Shown here: piece after piece, positions 36,340 to 45,742 of the stretch
Layout: every line of letters begins with the position of its first letter
Numbering within the stretch: position 1 is the stretch's first letter
Assembly (NCBI GenBank): GCA_003175935.1
Contig: PSRI01000128.1
Span: 1-64,000 of the forward strand
Length of the DNA: 64,000 nt
From: Bacteroidota bacterium
GTDB lineage: Bacteria; Bacteroidota; Bacteroidia; Chitinophagales; Chitinophagaceae
Reading direction: 5' to 3'
Program-made: the position numbers and the translations under genes
The notes under the pieces: generated by a model
The model's input: only the letters and a program-made list of their open reading frames with translations
What the model was told of the DNA's origin: nothing
Database searches by the model: none

Positions 36340-37479
36340 TTGAAAAACAGGCTATTAGTTTTTACAGATTGGTATGAACCCGCAATTAAAGCCGGTGGCC
36401 CTGTGAGGTCACTGGTAAATTTCGCGAATAATCTTCGCGACGATTATGATTTGTGGATCTATACAGGCGACCGGGATCTTGGTGACCAACATCCGTACAT
36501 AAGCTTCCCACTCGATCAATGGATTGAAAAGGCAGATGGAACTCATGTATATTATGCTTCGCAATCCAATTCAGGTTTCAGGGATATCAAAAAGCAGGTT
36601 GAATATGTAAAGCCCTATTGGATCTATCTCAATAGTATGTTCTCCCTGCAATTTTCAATTTACCCGGTTCTATTACGTCGCTTTGGGAAAATTCGATCAA
36701 GAATTGTGATTGCTCCCAGAGGAATGTTAAAAGAGTCGGCTCTCAGATATAAGTCCAGAAAGAAAAAATTCTTCCTGTGGCTTTACAGAAAATTAGGTCT
36801 TAATAAATACCTGATTTTTCAGGCAACAGATAGTGTTGAACAGGAAGATATCAAAAAACAATTTGGATACGATTCTAATGTTGTATTGATTCCTAATTTT
36901 CCAGGAATACAAAAAGATTTTGTTCCAATTCCTTCAAAGGAATCTGGCGTTGCACATCTCATTTTTGTAGGTCGAATTCATCCGGTAAAAAATCTACTTT
37001 TTTTATTGGAGGCACTTAAGCATGTTCGAACACATGTAACCCTGACGATCGTTGCAGCTATTGAAGATTTTGATTACTGGCAGGCCTGCAAAGCTGCCAT
37101 TCAATCTTTGCCTAATCATATATCCCTGAATATTTTAGAACAAGTGCCGCACGGTCAGTTAGAAAAAATTTTACTTGACAATCATTTGTTCGTGCTCCCA
37201 ACGGAAGGTGAAAATTTTGGCCACGCCATATTTGAAGCACTTGCTGCTGGCAGACCGGTTCTCATTAGTGATCAAACTCCGTGGAAAAATTTATCTTCTT
37301 CCACCGCCGGATGGGATCTTCCTTTGGGAGATCCAAAATCTTTCTCAGGGAAAATTGATCTCGTTGGGAGTATGTCTGCTTTTGAACTCAATGAATGGTG
37401 CAGGGGAGCTTATGAATTTTGTACAGATTATATTCGCAATCTAAATCTCAAAGAAGATTATAAAAAATTGTTTCATTAG
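36340..37479 (+). CDS. Glycosyltransferase, GT4-like
   Basis: The 379-residue enzyme begins LLVFTDWYEPAIKAGGPVRSLVN, the classical GT4 start with a glycine-rich loop, and has RIVIAPRGMLKESALRYKS, LIFVGRIHPVKNLLFLLEAL and TEGENFGHAIFEALAAGRPVLISD. The start is a TTG at 36340 because no ATG fits and family members begin at this point. It adds one sugar to the growing unit. Confidence 0.88.
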   Translation: MKNRLLVFTDWYEPAIKAGGPVRSLVNFANNLRDDYDLWIYTGDRDLGDQHPYISFPLDQWIEKADGTHVYYASQSNSGFRDIKKQVEYVKPYWIYLNSMFSLQFSIYPVLLRRFGKIRSRIVIAPRGMLKESALRYKSRKKKFFLWLYRKLGLNKYLIFQATDSVEQEDIKKQFGYDSNVVLIPNFPGIQKDFVPIPSKESGVAHLIFVGRIHPVKNLLFLLEALKHVRTHVTLTIVAAIEDFDYWQACKAAIQSLPNHISLNILEQVPHGQLEKILLDNHLFVLPTEGENFGHAIFEALAAGRPVLISDQTPWKNLSSSTAGWDLPLGDPKSFSGKIDLVGSMSAFELNEWCRGAYEFCTDYIRNLNLKEDYKKLFH

Positions 37480-39213
37480 ATGATAACCTTAGGTTTAAAC
37501 GCTTACCATGCTGATTCCTCTGCAGCTATTTTTAGAGATGGCGAAATGATTGCTGCAACCGAAGAAGAGCGATTCACAAGGATTAAGCATTGGGCAGGAT
37601 TTCCAAAACTGGCAATTGAATTTTGTTTGCGCGAAGCTGGAGTAGGCTTAAAAGATGTGGATTACATAACTATAGGTCGTGATCCCAAAGCAAAACTGAA
37701 TAGGAAACTTTTTTATTTGTTACGGAATCCTTCAATTATTGGAAATGCATTGGGTAGATTTTCAAATAGCAGGCAGATCAGCAGTCTTGAAGATGAATTT
37801 AAGAATATTGATCCTTCAATTTCTACCTCTTCACTAAAAGAAAAAATAAAAAATATTGAACATCACCGCAGCCATTTGGCGTCAGCCTTTTTTGCTTCTC
37901 CCTTCGAAGAATCTGCAATTCTATCTATAGATGGCTCCGGGGATTTTACAACCACAATGATAGCAATTGGACGTGGAAACAAAATCGAAGTACTTGACAG
38001 TGTTGATTTCCCGGTTTCAATTGGATTGTTTTATACCTCCTTCACTCAGTTCCTCGGTTTTCCTCATTATGGTGATGAATATAAAGTAATGGGGCTGGCC
38101 CCCTATGGAGAAGCTAAATACACTGACAAAGTGAGAAAGGCATTGAAATTTCTTCCATCCGGACTTTATTCCTGGGATGAGAAATATTTTGTTCAGCCAA
38201 CTAAAGCAGGCTTTAAATACGAAAATCATATTCCTTCGGTGGGAAATTTATTTTCCGAACGTTTTATAGAGGCATTTGGTCCTCCCCGCAAAAAGGATGA
38301 ACCGCTTACCAAATATCACAAAGACCTTGCAGCTTCTGTTCAAAATGTAACTGAAGAATTAATTTTTCATATTCTGAGAAAATTGAAAGAGAAAACAGGA
38401 ATGCAAAATGTTTGCATTGCGGGTGGAGTGGCTCAAAATTCTGTTGCTAATGGAAAGGTTGCAGAAGCCACGGGGTTCGAAAATGTATATATACCTTCTG
38501 CCGGTCATGATGCAGGAATATCAATGGGGTCCGCACTATATCATTATAACCATGTTCTGGGTCAACCGCGTGTGAAGCCAATTTACAATGCATATACCGG
38601 AATCTGTTTTGAAAACTCAGAGATTGAAAAATTACTTCAGGAGAAATCAATAGCGTACAAAAAATATGCTGATGATGAACTTTTTGATATCGTCACGAAT
38701 AAATTAATTGAGCCTGGTGTGGTTGGATGGTTTAATGGTCGGGCAGAATTTGGTCCCCGTGCCTTGGGCGCCAGATCTATTTTGGCTGATCCGCGCAATG
38801 ACAAGGCAAAAGATTTACTGAATGCAAAAATAAAACGCAGGGAGAGCTTTAGACCTTTTGCACCATCAATTCTGCGTGAATACACAGGTGAATTTTTTGA
38901 GAAAAATGACGAAGTTCCATTTATGGAAAAAGTCTTCCCAATCAAAGCTGAAAAACGAGCCATCATCCCAGCGGTTACTCACGTTGATGGAACAGGAAGA
39001 TTACAAACTGTTACAAAAGATGTTTCGCCAAGATACTATGGGTTGATTGAAAAATTCAGACAAAAAACAGGAGTTCCGATTTTGCTCAATACTTCTTTCA
39101 ACGAAAATGAACCTATCGTAAATACTCCACAGGAGGCGCTTGATTGCTATCTGCGAACTCAAATGGATATGCTTGTGTTAGAGAATTGCGTTATTACCCG
39201 AAGTGCCACATGA
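37480..39213 (+). CDS. Carbamoyltransferase (NodU/CmcH family)
   Basis: The 577-residue protein has the N-terminal kinase-like (YrdC-independent Kae1-like) domain with GLNAYHADSSAAIF, EEERFTRIKHWAG and HHRSHLASAFFASPF. The C-terminal domain has GWFNGRAEFGPRALGARSIL and PILLNTSFNENEPIV. Family members move a carbamoyl group from carbamoyl phosphate to a hydroxyl of a sugar or antibiotic. Here it likely carbamoylates the polysaccharide or a nucleotide sugar. It starts directly after the upstream stop and overlaps the next gene by 4 bp. Confidence 0.9.
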   Translation: MITLGLNAYHADSSAAIFRDGEMIAATEEERFTRIKHWAGFPKLAIEFCLREAGVGLKDVDYITIGRDPKAKLNRKLFYLLRNPSIIGNALGRFSNSRQISSLEDEFKNIDPSISTSSLKEKIKNIEHHRSHLASAFFASPFEESAILSIDGSGDFTTTMIAIGRGNKIEVLDSVDFPVSIGLFYTSFTQFLGFPHYGDEYKVMGLAPYGEAKYTDKVRKALKFLPSGLYSWDEKYFVQPTKAGFKYENHIPSVGNLFSERFIEAFGPPRKKDEPLTKYHKDLAASVQNVTEELIFHILRKLKEKTGMQNVCIAGGVAQNSVANGKVAEATGFENVYIPSAGHDAGISMGSALYHYNHVLGQPRVKPIYNAYTGICFENSEIEKLLQEKSIAYKKYADDELFDIVTNKLIEPGVVGWFNGRAEFGPRALGARSILADPRNDKAKDLLNAKIKRRESFRPFAPSILREYTGEFFEKNDEVPFMEKVFPIKAEKRAIIPAVTHVDGTGRLQTVTKDVSPRYYGLIEKFRQKTGVPILLNTSFNENEPIVNTPQEALDCYLRTQMDMLVLENCVITRSAT

Positions 39214-39980
39214 TGAAGATTTCCATAATAACGGCTACTTATAATAGCCAGGCCACTATTGCTGATACCTTGCGTTCCGTAGCGAACCAGGACTATCCAA
39301 ATGTGGAGCATATTATAGTTGATGGAGCTTCAACAGATGATACGGTTAAGACCGTTAATTCGTTTCCACATGTGAGTCATTGCATTTCCGAAAAGGATCG
39401 CGGACTTTATGACGCCATTAATAAAGGAATACAGATGACGACAGGTGACGTCATCGGCATTTTAAATTCAGACGATTTTTTTCCCAATAATGAGGTTCTT
39501 TCAAAAATAGCAAATGCGTTTGCAGAGTATAAAGTGGATGCGATTTATGGGAACATTGCTTTTGTAAAACCTGAAAATTTATCCAGAATTGTTCGGTTGT
39601 ATTCTTCGAGAAGATTCAACACCGGCAAATTTGCTTACGGCTACATGCCCGCACATCCATCATTTTACGTTAGAAAATCTTGTTACGATCAATTCGGTGT
39701 TTACCAGATCGATTATAAAATTGCAGCCGATTACGAATTACTAATGCGATTTATGCATCGTTACGGGGTGAGTCATAAATATATTGACGAGATCATTGTA
39801 TACATGCGTACAGGCGGTGTAAGCAATAAAAATTTAGGAAGCAGGTACATACTGAATAAAGAAATCATCAGGGCATGCAAAGAAAATGGCGTAAGTACCA
39901 ATATGGCCATTCTGTCCCTAAAATACATGAGAAAAATATTTGAATATATAAATCCCAGACTCAAAGCCGTTGGAAAATAA
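39210..39980 (+). CDS. Family 2 glycosyltransferase (WcaA/WbbD-like)
   Basis: The GT-A enzyme of about 256 residues starts MMKISIITATYNSQATIADTL, with HIIVDGASTDDT, EKDRGLYDAINKGI and the metal-binding ILNSDDFF. PAHPSFYVRKSCYDQFG is typical of colanic-acid-type family 2 transferases. The ORF track begins at an upstream codon inside the carbamoyltransferase; the ATG at 39210 (or 39213) is preferred. It extends the lipid-linked oligosaccharide. Confidence 0.88.
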   Translation: MMKISIITATYNSQATIADTLRSVANQDYPNVEHIIVDGASTDDTVKTVNSFPHVSHCISEKDRGLYDAINKGIQMTTGDVIGILNSDDFFPNNEVLSKIANAFAEYKVDAIYGNIAFVKPENLSRIVRLYSSRRFNTGKFAYGYMPAHPSFYVRKSCYDQFGVYQIDYKIAADYELLMRFMHRYGVSHKYIDEIIVYMRTGGVSNKNLGSRYILNKEIIRACKENGVSTNMAILSLKYMRKIFEYINPRLKAVGK

Positions 39981-40854
39981 AAAGAAGATTGCAGTAACAG
40001 GAGCAAATGGATTTATAGGGAAACGATTTATCGAATATAATAAGGACCGGTTTGAAATCGTTTCAATTCCGCTTCGACACACTAATTTTGAAGAGCTTCA
40101 TTTATCCGGCGTTGATGCAATTCTCCACCTGGCAGGGAAGGCACATGACACGCAGGGCGGCAATGAAGAAAACTATTTCGAAATCAATTATGAACTCACA
40201 AAAAAATTGGCAGGAATTGCAGCAAGACAGGGTGTGAAACAATTTATTTATGTGAGTTCGGTAAAAATCTATAATGATGCGGCGGGAAATTATTTCGATG
40301 AAAATTCAACTCCCGATCCCCAGGACGCATACGGATCAAGCAAACTTAAGGCCGAGAAATACCTGATGGGCGAAGAAAATAAAATTCCTCTTATCGCAAT
40401 TGTACGACCTCCGGTCGTTTATGGACCAGGCGTAAAAGGAAATATCCTGAGATTGTTGAAACTTGCGGAATCAAAATGGCCTCTTCCCCTGGGCAAAACC
40501 AGGAATTTAAGAAGCATGGTATTCGTTGACAATCTGGTAGAAATGATTAACGCAATTTTTGAAAAAAATGCAGCAGGAATATTTGTAGGAGGAGATGAGA
40601 GTCCTGTTTCAACAGACAAACTCATTCGCCTTATGAGAAATTCATTTGGAAATGGTGCGGGTTTGATAGGTTTGCCTGGAATATTAAGAACCATGCTTTC
40701 TAAAATAAAACCAGGATTGTATAATAGGATATTTGGATCTTTTGTAATCGACAACACGCAAACCAGGCGGCAACTTGATTTCACTCCTCCATACTCAACC
40801 GAATATGGCGTTGATCAAATGGTGCAATGGTATAAAAGCTCAATAAAAAATTAA
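39970..40854 (+). CDS. WbpV/WreQ-like 4-reductase for a 2-acetamido-2,6-dideoxyhexose
   Basis: The 294-residue SDR has AVTGANGFIGKRF, ILHLAGKAHD, VSSVKIYND and YGSSK (YxxxK). The long block RPPVVYGPGVKGNILRLL, followed by LPLGKTRNLRSMVFVDNLVEM, is the signature of WbpV/WreQ reductases, which reduce UDP-4-keto-6-deoxy-GlcNAc to UDP-QuiNAc or a stereoisomer. Its substrate would come from the CapD-like dehydratase next door. The start is TTG at 39970, overlapping the previous gene by 11 bp. Stop and next start share one base. Confidence 0.8.
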   Translation: MENKKKIAVTGANGFIGKRFIEYNKDRFEIVSIPLRHTNFEELHLSGVDAILHLAGKAHDTQGGNEENYFEINYELTKKLAGIAARQGVKQFIYVSSVKIYNDAAGNYFDENSTPDPQDAYGSSKLKAEKYLMGEENKIPLIAIVRPPVVYGPGVKGNILRLLKLAESKWPLPLGKTRNLRSMVFVDNLVEMINAIFEKNAAGIFVGGDESPVSTDKLIRLMRNSFGNGAGLIGLPGILRTMLSKIKPGLYNRIFGSFVIDNTQTRRQLDFTPPYSTEYGVDQMVQWYKSSIKN

Positions 40855-42065
40855 TGCAGGGTTTTTTTAATACTGAGGAATTCATAAGAAAATTCATTAC
40901 GCGCAGAAAAGAAAGTCTGCTTGCAAATGATATTTCAAATTCACAAGACCTACTTAACAATGAAATTAATGGCAGATCCATATTGGTAATTGGCGGAGCC
41001 GGCACCATTGGATCTTCATTTATCAAAGCCATATTAAAATTCTCACCTGGTAAACTAGTAGTGGTTGATATTAATGAAAATGGACTCACCGAGCTCGTTA
41101 GGGATTGCCGGAGCAGTAAGGATTTGGAATTGCCAGCTCAATTCAAATCGTACCCGGTGAATTTTGGAGATTCCGTTTTCAAAAAAATATTTGATCAGCA
41201 GGGGCCGTTTGATATCGTAGCAAATTTCGCAGCACACAAACATGTGCGTAGCGAAAAAGATGCTTTGTCTATAGAGGCAATGATTGAAAATAACGTGGTG
41301 CGTACAAAGAGGTTATTGGACATATTGAAATCAAATAAGCCTTCTCATTTCTTCTGTGTTTCAACCGACAAAGCTGCCAATCCTGTAAACATTATGGGAG
41401 CAAGCAAAAAATTAATGGAAGAAGTAATTCTTGCTTATTCTCAAACACTTAATATTTCTACGGCGCGATTTGCGAATGTGGCTTTTTCGAATGGAAGTTT
41501 ACTCGCTGGTTTTTTCGAAAGAATGATGAAACAACAGCCTCTTTCCTGTCCTTCGGATGTAAAAAGATTTTTTGTTTCCCCACAGGAATCTGGCGAAATA
41601 TGCATGTTAGCATGCATGTTGGGAAAGAGCGGAGATATATTTTTCCCAAAACTGGATGCAGAAAAGGACATGGTTAATTTTGCCGATATAGTAGAACCTT
41701 TCCTGAATCAATTGGGATTTGAGATGGATATTTGTAAATCTGAAAAAGAAGCACGCGAAAAAGCAGCGTCTTTGAATTCAAAAAACTACCCGGTGTATTT
41801 TTTCGATTCAGAAACCAGCGGAGAAAAATTGTATGAAGAGTTTTATACCGATCAGGAAGAATTGGAACTCGATCGTTTTCACGCCCTTGGCATTATCAAA
41901 AATGCAAAACGAAGAAACCCCAGGGAGCTGGACGAAATAATTGATCAAATAGAATTGTTGTTCAGCCAGTCAATTAATAAATCCGATGTAATTGGTTTAC
42001 TAAGTAAATATCTGCCCAATTTTCAACACATTGAAACGGGATTAAATCTCGACCAAAAAATGTAA
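40854..42065 (+). CDS. UDP-GlcNAc 4,6-dehydratase-like protein (CapD/WbpM short form)
   Basis: The 403-residue protein lacks the membrane domain of WbpM but has the CapD core: ILVIGGAGTIGSSFIKAIL, VVVDINENGL, FAAHKHVRSEKDALSIEAMIENNV, CVSTDKAANPVNIMGASKK (methionine at the usual tyrosine site, as in other members) and RFANVAFSNGSLL. It would make UDP-4-keto-6-deoxy-GlcNAc for the adjacent reductase. The C-terminal tail after residue 330 is not a known domain to me. Confidence 0.8.
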   Translation: MQGFFNTEEFIRKFITRRKESLLANDISNSQDLLNNEINGRSILVIGGAGTIGSSFIKAILKFSPGKLVVVDINENGLTELVRDCRSSKDLELPAQFKSYPVNFGDSVFKKIFDQQGPFDIVANFAAHKHVRSEKDALSIEAMIENNVVRTKRLLDILKSNKPSHFFCVSTDKAANPVNIMGASKKLMEEVILAYSQTLNISTARFANVAFSNGSLLAGFFERMMKQQPLSCPSDVKRFFVSPQESGEICMLACMLGKSGDIFFPKLDAEKDMVNFADIVEPFLNQLGFEMDICKSEKEAREKAASLNSKNYPVYFFDSETSGEKLYEEFYTDQEELELDRFHALGIIKNAKRRNPRELDEIIDQIELLFSQSINKSDVIGLLSKYLPNFQHIETGLNLDQKM

Positions 42066-42077
42066 ACACCTGAACCC

Positions 42078-42746
42078 ATGTACCCTTTTCTCAAAAGAGC
42101 ATTTGACCTGGTCTTCGCGGTTGTTTTACTTATTATTCTTTCCCCATTATTAATCCCCATTGTAATTTTGTTAAGACTAACAGGTGAAGGTTATGTTTTT
42201 TATTATCAAAAACGAATCGGCTACAGGAACCAGAATTTCAATATGATCAAATTCGCGACAATGTTAAAGAACAGTCCGAATATGGGTACAGGCTCTATCA
42301 CGTTGAGAAATGACCCCAGATTACTACCCATGGGAAAATTTCTTCGCATGACGAAAATTAATGAACTACCACAGCTATTTAATGTGTTGAAGGGCGAGAT
42401 GAGTGTGGTTGGACCACGGCCACTTGTTACCGCCACATTCGATGCATATCCGGAAGATATTCGCTATAGAGTTTATGATTCCAAACCAGGGATCACCGGT
42501 ATCGGATCGGTAGTTTTCAGAGATGAGGAAGAATTAATTTCAAAGGCAGCTATTGCGCCGCATGAATTTTATCGTCAAACAATTGCACCATACAAAGGCG
42601 AATTGGAAATATGGTATAATAAGAGAAAAAGCTTGTGGGTAGACATACAAATTGTTTTTCTCACTTTATGGGTTATTCTTTTTCCGAAAAGCAAATTAAT
42701 ATATAAGTCTTTTAAAGACCTTCCCCAACGCAATCTAGAAGTATGA
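42078..42746 (+). CDS. Initiating sugar-phosphate transferase (small monotopic PGT)
   Basis: The 222-residue protein has one N-terminal membrane helix ([21 protein letters not shown]), then [46 protein letters not shown] and PGITGIGS, the full motif set of PglC/WbpL-type monotopic transferases. It moves a sugar phosphate to undecaprenyl phosphate and so starts each repeat unit. Being next to the dehydratase/reductase pair, its substrate is probably the UDP-QuiNAc or FucNAc they make. Its stop overlaps gmd by 4 bp. Confidence 0.9.
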   Translation: MYPFLKRAFDLVFAVVLLIILSPLLIPIVILLRLTGEGYVFYYQKRIGYRNQNFNMIKFATMLKNSPNMGTGSITLRNDPRLLPMGKFLRMTKINELPQLFNVLKGEMSVVGPRPLVTATFDAYPEDIRYRVYDSKPGITGIGSVVFRDEEELISKAAIAPHEFYRQTIAPYKGELEIWYNKRKSLWVDIQIVFLTLWVILFPKSKLIYKSFKDLPQRNLEV

Positions 42747-43858
42747 ATAAAATCGCATTGATTACAGGTGTTACCGGTCAGGACGGTGCCTATCTCGCGG
42801 ATCTGCTATTAAAAAAAGGGTATGTGGTTCACGGCATAAAAAGAAGAACCTCTCTTTTTAATACAGATCGGATTGATCATCTGTATCAGGATCCTCATGA
42901 AAAAAATATCCATTTCACCTTACATTATGGCGATCTCACTGATTCAACAAATCTCATTCGGATTATTCAGGAAGTTCAACCAGATGAAATTTATAATCTT
43001 GCTGCAATGAGCCATGTGCACGTGAGCTTTGAAACGCCTGAATATACTGCCAATGCTGATGGTATTGGAACACTTCGCATACTGGAAGCCGTGAGATTAC
43101 TGGGCCTCACAAAAAAAACTAAGGTTTATCAGGCATCCACCTCAGAATTGTATGGCCTTATTCAGGAAACGCCACAATCAGAAAAGACACCATTTTACCC
43201 GAGATCACCCTATGCAGTAGCAAAATTGTATGCTTACTGGATCACGGTGAATTATCGCGAAGCGTATAATATGTATGCTGTAAACGGCATCTTGTTTAAT
43301 CACGAATCACCATTGCGCGGAGAAACTTTTGTTACCAGAAAAATATCCCGGGGGGTGGCTAAAATTGCATTGGGTTTGCAGGAAAAAATTTTTCTCGGAA
43401 ATCTCGGTGCCCAGCGCGACTGGGGACATGCAAGAGATTATGTTGAAGCAATGTGGTTGATGATGCAACAGGATAAGCCCGAAGACTATGTGGTAGCAAC
43501 GGGGATAACAACGCCTGTCAGGGAATTTGTAAGAATGGCATTTAAAGAAGTAGGCATGGAAATTGAATTTAAGGGCAGTGCAGAAAAGGAAACAGGTGTA
43601 ATTGTATCCTGCAAAAATCCTGATTTCCAGGTTAAAGTTGGAAAAGAAGTTGTGGCCGTGGATCCGAGGTATTACCGGCCAACAGAAGTAGATCTGCTAA
43701 TAGGAGATGCGTCCAAAGCGCAAAAAAAATTGGGATGGACGCCCAAATGTGATCTTCCTTCGCTGGTAAAAGAAATGGTTGATTCTGATATTGAGCTATT
43801 CAGCAAAGAAAAGCTCCTCCGTGAATCAGGGTTTGTTATAAAAAATCAATTTGAATAG
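42743..43858 (+). CDS. gmd: GDP-mannose 4,6-dehydratase
   Basis: The 371-residue protein matches Gmd along its whole length: [71 protein letters not shown] (YxxxK), [16 protein letters not shown] and [21 protein letters not shown]. It converts GDP-mannose to GDP-4-keto-6-deoxymannose, used by Fcl next door and possibly by the perosamine-type aminotransferase. Confidence 0.96.
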   Translation: MNKIALITGVTGQDGAYLADLLLKKGYVVHGIKRRTSLFNTDRIDHLYQDPHEKNIHFTLHYGDLTDSTNLIRIIQEVQPDEIYNLAAMSHVHVSFETPEYTANADGIGTLRILEAVRLLGLTKKTKVYQASTSELYGLIQETPQSEKTPFYPRSPYAVAKLYAYWITVNYREAYNMYAVNGILFNHESPLRGETFVTRKISRGVAKIALGLQEKIFLGNLGAQRDWGHARDYVEAMWLMMQQDKPEDYVVATGITTPVREFVRMAFKEVGMEIEFKGSAEKETGVIVSCKNPDFQVKVGKEVVAVDPRYYRPTEVDLLIGDASKAQKKLGWTPKCDLPSLVKEMVDSDIELFSKEKLLRESGFVIKNQFE

Positions 43859-43913
43859 TATTATTATTGTTCGATCGCTCAGCCCGTATTGCCTACATTA
43901 AATCAAAGAGAAA

Positions 43914-44852
43914 ATGAATAAGAAGGACAAAATTTATATCGCCGGGCATAGAGGCATGGTGGGTTCTGCCATTGCGAGAAAACTTTCTAAGGAAGGATTC
44001 GAAAATATAATTGTTAGAACTTCTGCTGAGTTAGACTTACGTAATCAACTGGACGTCCATGATTTTTTTGAATCTGAAAAACCTGATTTTGTTTTCATGG
44101 CTGCCGCGAAAGTCGGTGGAATTCTGGCCAACAATATTTATCGTGCGGATTTTTTGTACGACAACATGATGATTCAAAGCAATGTTATCCATGCTTCGTT
44201 TGAGAACAACGTTAAGAAGCTCATGTTCCTTGGTTCTTCCTGCATTTATCCAAAAATGGCTCCTCAACCACTGAAAGAGGAATACCTGCTCACGGGTGAA
44301 TTGGAACCAACGAATGAGCCATACGCAATTGCAAAAATTGCGGGCATCAAAATGTGCGATGCATTTAGGTCGCAATACGGCTGCAATTATATTTCAGTGA
44401 TGCCCACAAATCTTTATGGACCAAATGATAATTACGACCTGAATAATTCCCACGTTTTACCAGCATTAATTAGAAAATTTCACGAGGCAAAATTATATCA
44501 GTCGCCCGAGGTGGTGATTTGGGGTTCAGGTAAGCCACGCCGTGAGTTTCTCCATGCAGATGATTTAGCAGATGCCTGTTATTTTTTGATGCAGAATTAT
44601 AATGAACCAGGCCTCATCAATATAGGCACGGGAGTAGACATTGAAATTGGTGAGCTCGCCATACTGGTAAGTAAGATTGTCGGTTACCAGGGTAAAATTG
44701 TCCATGATCATTCAAAACCCGATGGCACACCAAGAAAATTAATGGATGTAAGCAAGCTGGCAAACCTCGGTTGGACAGCCAGTACAGGACTGGAAGAAGG
44801 TATTCGCAAAGTGTACAAAGAATACTCATCCAGCCACAGCCTCATTCAATAA
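43914..44852 (+). CDS. fcl: GDP-L-fucose synthase
   Basis: The 312-residue protein has the Fcl signature IYIAGHRGMVGSAIARKL, FMAAAKVGGILANN, SSCIYPKMAPQPLKEEYLLTG (in two parts), YAIAK (YxxxK) and PTNLYGPNDNYDLNNSHVLPA. It performs the 3,5-epimerisation and 4-reduction that finish GDP-L-fucose. It follows gmd after 55 bp, the usual pair. Confidence 0.96.
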   Translation: MNKKDKIYIAGHRGMVGSAIARKLSKEGFENIIVRTSAELDLRNQLDVHDFFESEKPDFVFMAAAKVGGILANNIYRADFLYDNMMIQSNVIHASFENNVKKLMFLGSSCIYPKMAPQPLKEEYLLTGELEPTNEPYAIAKIAGIKMCDAFRSQYGCNYISVMPTNLYGPNDNYDLNNSHVLPALIRKFHEAKLYQSPEVVIWGSGKPRREFLHADDLADACYFLMQNYNEPGLINIGTGVDIEIGELAILVSKIVGYQGKIVHDHSKPDGTPRKLMDVSKLANLGWTASTGLEEGIRKVYKEYSSSHSLIQ

Positions 44853-44885
44853 ACTTTTCCTCAGAAAAAAGTCGGGATAGTAATT

Positions 44886-45623
44886 ATGTTTTCTCTTTTC
44901 GGAAAAAAAACATCGGAAGCTCCGGATCTCAGTTTTTTGAAAACTGATATGCACTCCCATCTAATTCCGGGAATAGATGATGGTTCACCTGATATGGAGA
45001 CCTCAATAGAACTCATTCAAGGTCTTTCGCAATTGGGATATAAAAGACTTGTGACCACTCCGCACGTCATTTCAGGAATGTATAACAATACAAGGGAAAT
45101 AATTTTGCAGGGCTGCGAGGATGTAAAAAATGAATTGACCAGGAGAAATATAAAAATGGAATTCAGGGCCGCTGCTGAATATTTACTGGATGATCATTTT
45201 GATTTCCTGCTTGAAAAACAAGAGCCACTCCTTACTATAAAAGACAATCTTGTTTTGGTAGAATTTTCTTTTGTAAGCCCACCCATTGATTTCAAAGAAA
45301 AATTATTCTCCATTCAAATTAACGGATATAGACCTATTCTGGCTCACCCCGAACGGTATGGCTATTTCTACAACCGCCCTACAATCTATGAGGAATTAAA
45401 AAATGCAGGTTGTTTGTTCCAGGTAAATCTTTTGTCGCTCTCAGGGTACTATGGGAAGCAGGCAGCAAACATTGCAGACCAGCTCATTAAAAAACAGCTT
45501 GTAGATTTATTCGGGACCGACATGCATCACGTCAGACACCTTCATCAGCTTCAGGATCCCCTGGTTTCTTCCCGCGCACGAAAGGCTGCAGCCACTTCAA
45601 CTATTTTGAATTCAGAGATCTAG
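44886..45623 (+). CDS. PHP-type tyrosine-protein phosphatase, CpsB/YwqE-like
   Basis: The 245-residue protein belongs to the PHP metallo-phosphatases: TDMHSHLIPGIDDGS near residue 21, TTPHVISGMY, AAAEYLLDDHF, ILAHPERYGYF and LFGTDMHHVRHL give the full set of metal ligands. CpsB-type enzymes remove phosphate from the tyrosine tail of BY-kinases, so it is the probable partner of the Wzc-like protein at the start of the operon. It is the last gene in the run; no intrinsic terminator is visible after it. Confidence 0.88.
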   Translation: MFSLFGKKTSEAPDLSFLKTDMHSHLIPGIDDGSPDMETSIELIQGLSQLGYKRLVTTPHVISGMYNNTREIILQGCEDVKNELTRRNIKMEFRAAAEYLLDDHFDFLLEKQEPLLTIKDNLVLVEFSFVSPPIDFKEKLFSIQINGYRPILAHPERYGYFYNRPTIYEELKNAGCLFQVNLLSLSGYYGKQAANIADQLIKKQLVDLFGTDMHHVRHLHQLQDPLVSSRARKAAATSTILNSEI

Positions 45624-45668
45624 GTTTTAGTTTACCTCCCAATCCTTTGGTATCTTAAAAAATATCGG

Positions 45669-45718
45669 GCAATACTATATTGCTTCTTAACTTTTTTGTT
45701 GCTTTGAGCTGGCAAAGC
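45669..45718. promoter_or_regulatory. Two inverted repeats upstream of the MerR-B12 gene
   Basis: GCAATA-CTA-TATTGC at 45669-45683 and GCTTTG, six bases, CAAAGC at 45701-45718 are perfect inverted repeats within the 75 bp before the start. MerR-type regulators bind such sites, often in their own promoter, so these are candidate operators. No TAnnTTTG promoter was recognised here. Confidence 0.4.
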
Positions 45719-45742
45719 CCAGTTTGATTTGTACTCATCGCT

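Noticed and set aside
4997-45623. Genomic island boundaries (tRNA, integrase, attachment repeats) around the polysaccharide locus
   Set aside because: None were seen on either side within the window; recent transfer cannot be shown from this sequence alone.
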